Assembly (NCBI GenBank): GCA_013399115.1
Contig: VXAA01006093.1
Span: 432,240 to 496,239, forward strand
Length of the DNA: 64,000 bases
Source: Anseranas semipalmata
Lineage: Eukaryota > Chordata > Aves > Anseriformes > Anseranatidae
Direction: 5' to 3'
Of the stretch, positions 62,386 through 64,000 are shown piece by piece. Made by a program: the position numbers and the translations under genes. Under the pieces are notes generated by a model, which was not told the origin of the DNA, did no database searches, and worked only from the letters and a program-made list of their open reading frames with translations. Each line of letters begins with the position of its first letter. Position 1 is the stretch's first letter.

Positions 62386-63950
62386 GTCTAGAGTGTTGTT
62401 TGTCTGTTTGTTTTTCTTTGTTTGTTTGTTTTGAATTTGGAAATAATCTCATATAGATAAGTTTTACATAATGGTAAAGAAATGAGATGCAAGTTAATGG
62501 AAGTCAACTACACAATAGCTAAAATGCTGTTGAAAGAAAACAGATTTTTAACTGCATGTTTATAATTAATTGCCTTTTATTCAGAAACATATCTATTGAG
62601 ATCAGAATAAAAAATCTTGATGTTCCCATTTCCTTCTTTGAATGCACAAGGTCTAATTACTTCAGTAATATTAAGCATTTCAGTAAAACTTGTGGGTTAT
62701 ATCTCTAATCAGTTCCTATTGTTCCAAAAGGAAAAAAAAAAAAGTATTCTAAGTCATCATATAACCAAAACTTATTCTTGTTTTTTGATTACATATCTCT
62801 CTGATTTTATAAAGCAACTAAGGCAAGTAGAAGTTTATTCCATTAGGTGTGCAAACTAAAACAGTGTTCTTTTTTTTAAGATAACTACTCAATTTCAACC
62901 TGAACTAATTTTTCAACAGCATAAAGTCATTTGAAAATATAGTCAGTTTTTGAGAAGTGTTTTAAGAAAACACTTTCTTGTTCTGGAAAAAGGTCTGATT
63001 GGAGCCAGAGCTTTTGTTGTGCAGAGAGCATCCTTCCATGCTACCTTGATCAGTCAGAACTCAAGAACAGAGTGAGTCAGCTGTGTTAGACTCCTGTGCA
63101 ACATAATACATGAGATGCAAAGGAATAAACTACGGCATAAAACTAAGTATCAATATTAAAACTTCTGACCACAAGGAAGACAACAGATGTCTGTATCATT
63201 TCACTCTGTATGCAAGAAGTAAATGCCAGCAGAGAATAAGGTGTACAGAAGTTTGTCTTCTTTTCCCAAAATGTTGATTCTAAAAATTTGTGGTTTTTCA
63301 TTGTTTCTTAGTTCACTTGGTCATCAGAATTCATTGTGAATTCATATGATACAGAAATTGAATCAACTTTATGCTTTATTACTTATGCCCAGTGTTGCCT
63401 GCACTCAAAAATAAGTTTGTGACTAATGTCAATTGGAAAAAACTATTTTACATTCCTAACAGAGTCTCTGATCAGAGAAATAGATTGAGATTAGGGCCTT
63501 GGGCAAAATCCCAACATAGCTACAAGATCCAAAATTCACCACTGGCGCAAATCCCTATTTTGTGAACCTAAGGAGCTTGCTCAGAAGCTGAGGAAGGAAA
63601 AATCCTGTGATACAGCAAATCTGATAGAGAACTGAAGATAATAGTTGATGAAAATGAGGTACTGCTGCCATTAATAAGTATGTCCTTCTTATGTCTCTGT
63701 TCTGTTTTTTTTTTTTTTTGTATTATTTTGTTTTTCCTTTGGGTAACAAAACCCAAAGAATTTGATATGCTTGTCAGACTTCCCTCCCCTGCCAAAGTAT
63801 TAACATTTAAGATGACTCCCATGGGAGTGCAATGTTTTGCCAAATCTTTTATATAGATTTTAAAACTCTCAGTAGCCATAGTATTCTTTAGGTTTTATAT
63901 ATATATGTGTAAAGAATTATACTTCTTTTTTTTTTTTTTTTTTTTTATCA
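62386..63950. other. A+T-rich non-coding DNA up to the gap
   Basis: No exon is recognised. A TTTG repeat (62,398-62,434), an A run (62,732-62,743) and T runs (63,705-63,719 and 63,926-63,946) are the clear structures. Confidence 0.5.
62398..62434. repeat. (TTTG)n tract
   Basis: T/G units with a few C interruptions directly after the CR1 fragment. Confidence 0.9.
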
Positions 63951-64000
63951 NNNNNNNNNNNNNNNNNNNNNNNNNNNNNNNNNNNNNNNNNNNNNNNNNN
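63951..64000. other. Assembly gap (N run)
   Basis: Fifty unresolved bases to the window end, four bases after a 21-base T run (63,926-63,946), a typical place for read drop-out. Confidence 0.99.

Noticed and set aside
1..64000. CRISPR array, operon or other prokaryote-like system
   Set aside because: No regularly spaced repeats with unique spacers, no dense gene packing, and clear vertebrate repeats throughout.

Overview
This is a vertebrate nuclear window, almost certainly from a bird. The repeats give it away. There are several CR1 retrotransposon fragments, one with the typical ATTCTGTG-type 3' tail. Two solo LTRs belong to one endogenous retrovirus family that I recognise from Neoaves genomes. 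There is also an old 5S-rRNA-derived SINE of the kind seen in amniotes. The sequence is mostly A+T-rich with many T and TTTG tracts. No open reading frame longer than 223 codons exists, and the longest ones lie in G+C-rich DNA or look random. This is expected for intergenic or intronic animal DNA, so nearly all short reading frames are spurious.

Layout. Positions 1-43,780 are A+T-rich non-coding DNA. They hold a plus-strand solo LTR (1,241-1,810), decayed palindromic repeats, a possible ancient antisense LINE (about 7,380-8,300), a 1.36-kb-spaced direct repeat pair (25,534 and 26,895), a CR1 copy (27,490-28,040), a weak exon-like reading frame (34,950-35,168), a 5S-derived SINE (36,342-36,495) and a minus-strand solo LTR with a perfect 5-bp target duplication (39,417-40,013). 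A strong CpG island lies at about 43,780-44,900 and is the only convincing gene-related signal. It contains two alternative first-exon candidates on the plus strand, each followed by a good splice donor (44,379-44,449 and 44,536-44,550). If the gene reads rightward, 44,551 to the end is its first intron. That stretch carries a three-copy 67-bp tandem repeat (47,432-47,632) and several CR1 pieces, mostly antisense. The window ends in an assembly gap (63,951-64,000) directly after a 21-base T run.

I could not identify the gene behind the CpG island and give it no symbol. I found no tRNA, CRISPR array, operon or other prokaryote-like system, and nothing that amounts to a new multi-gene system. 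The most unusual structures are the 67-bp tandem array, a set of perfect inverted repeats (two with the same 12+1+12 layout), and the competing start/donor arrangements in the CpG island.
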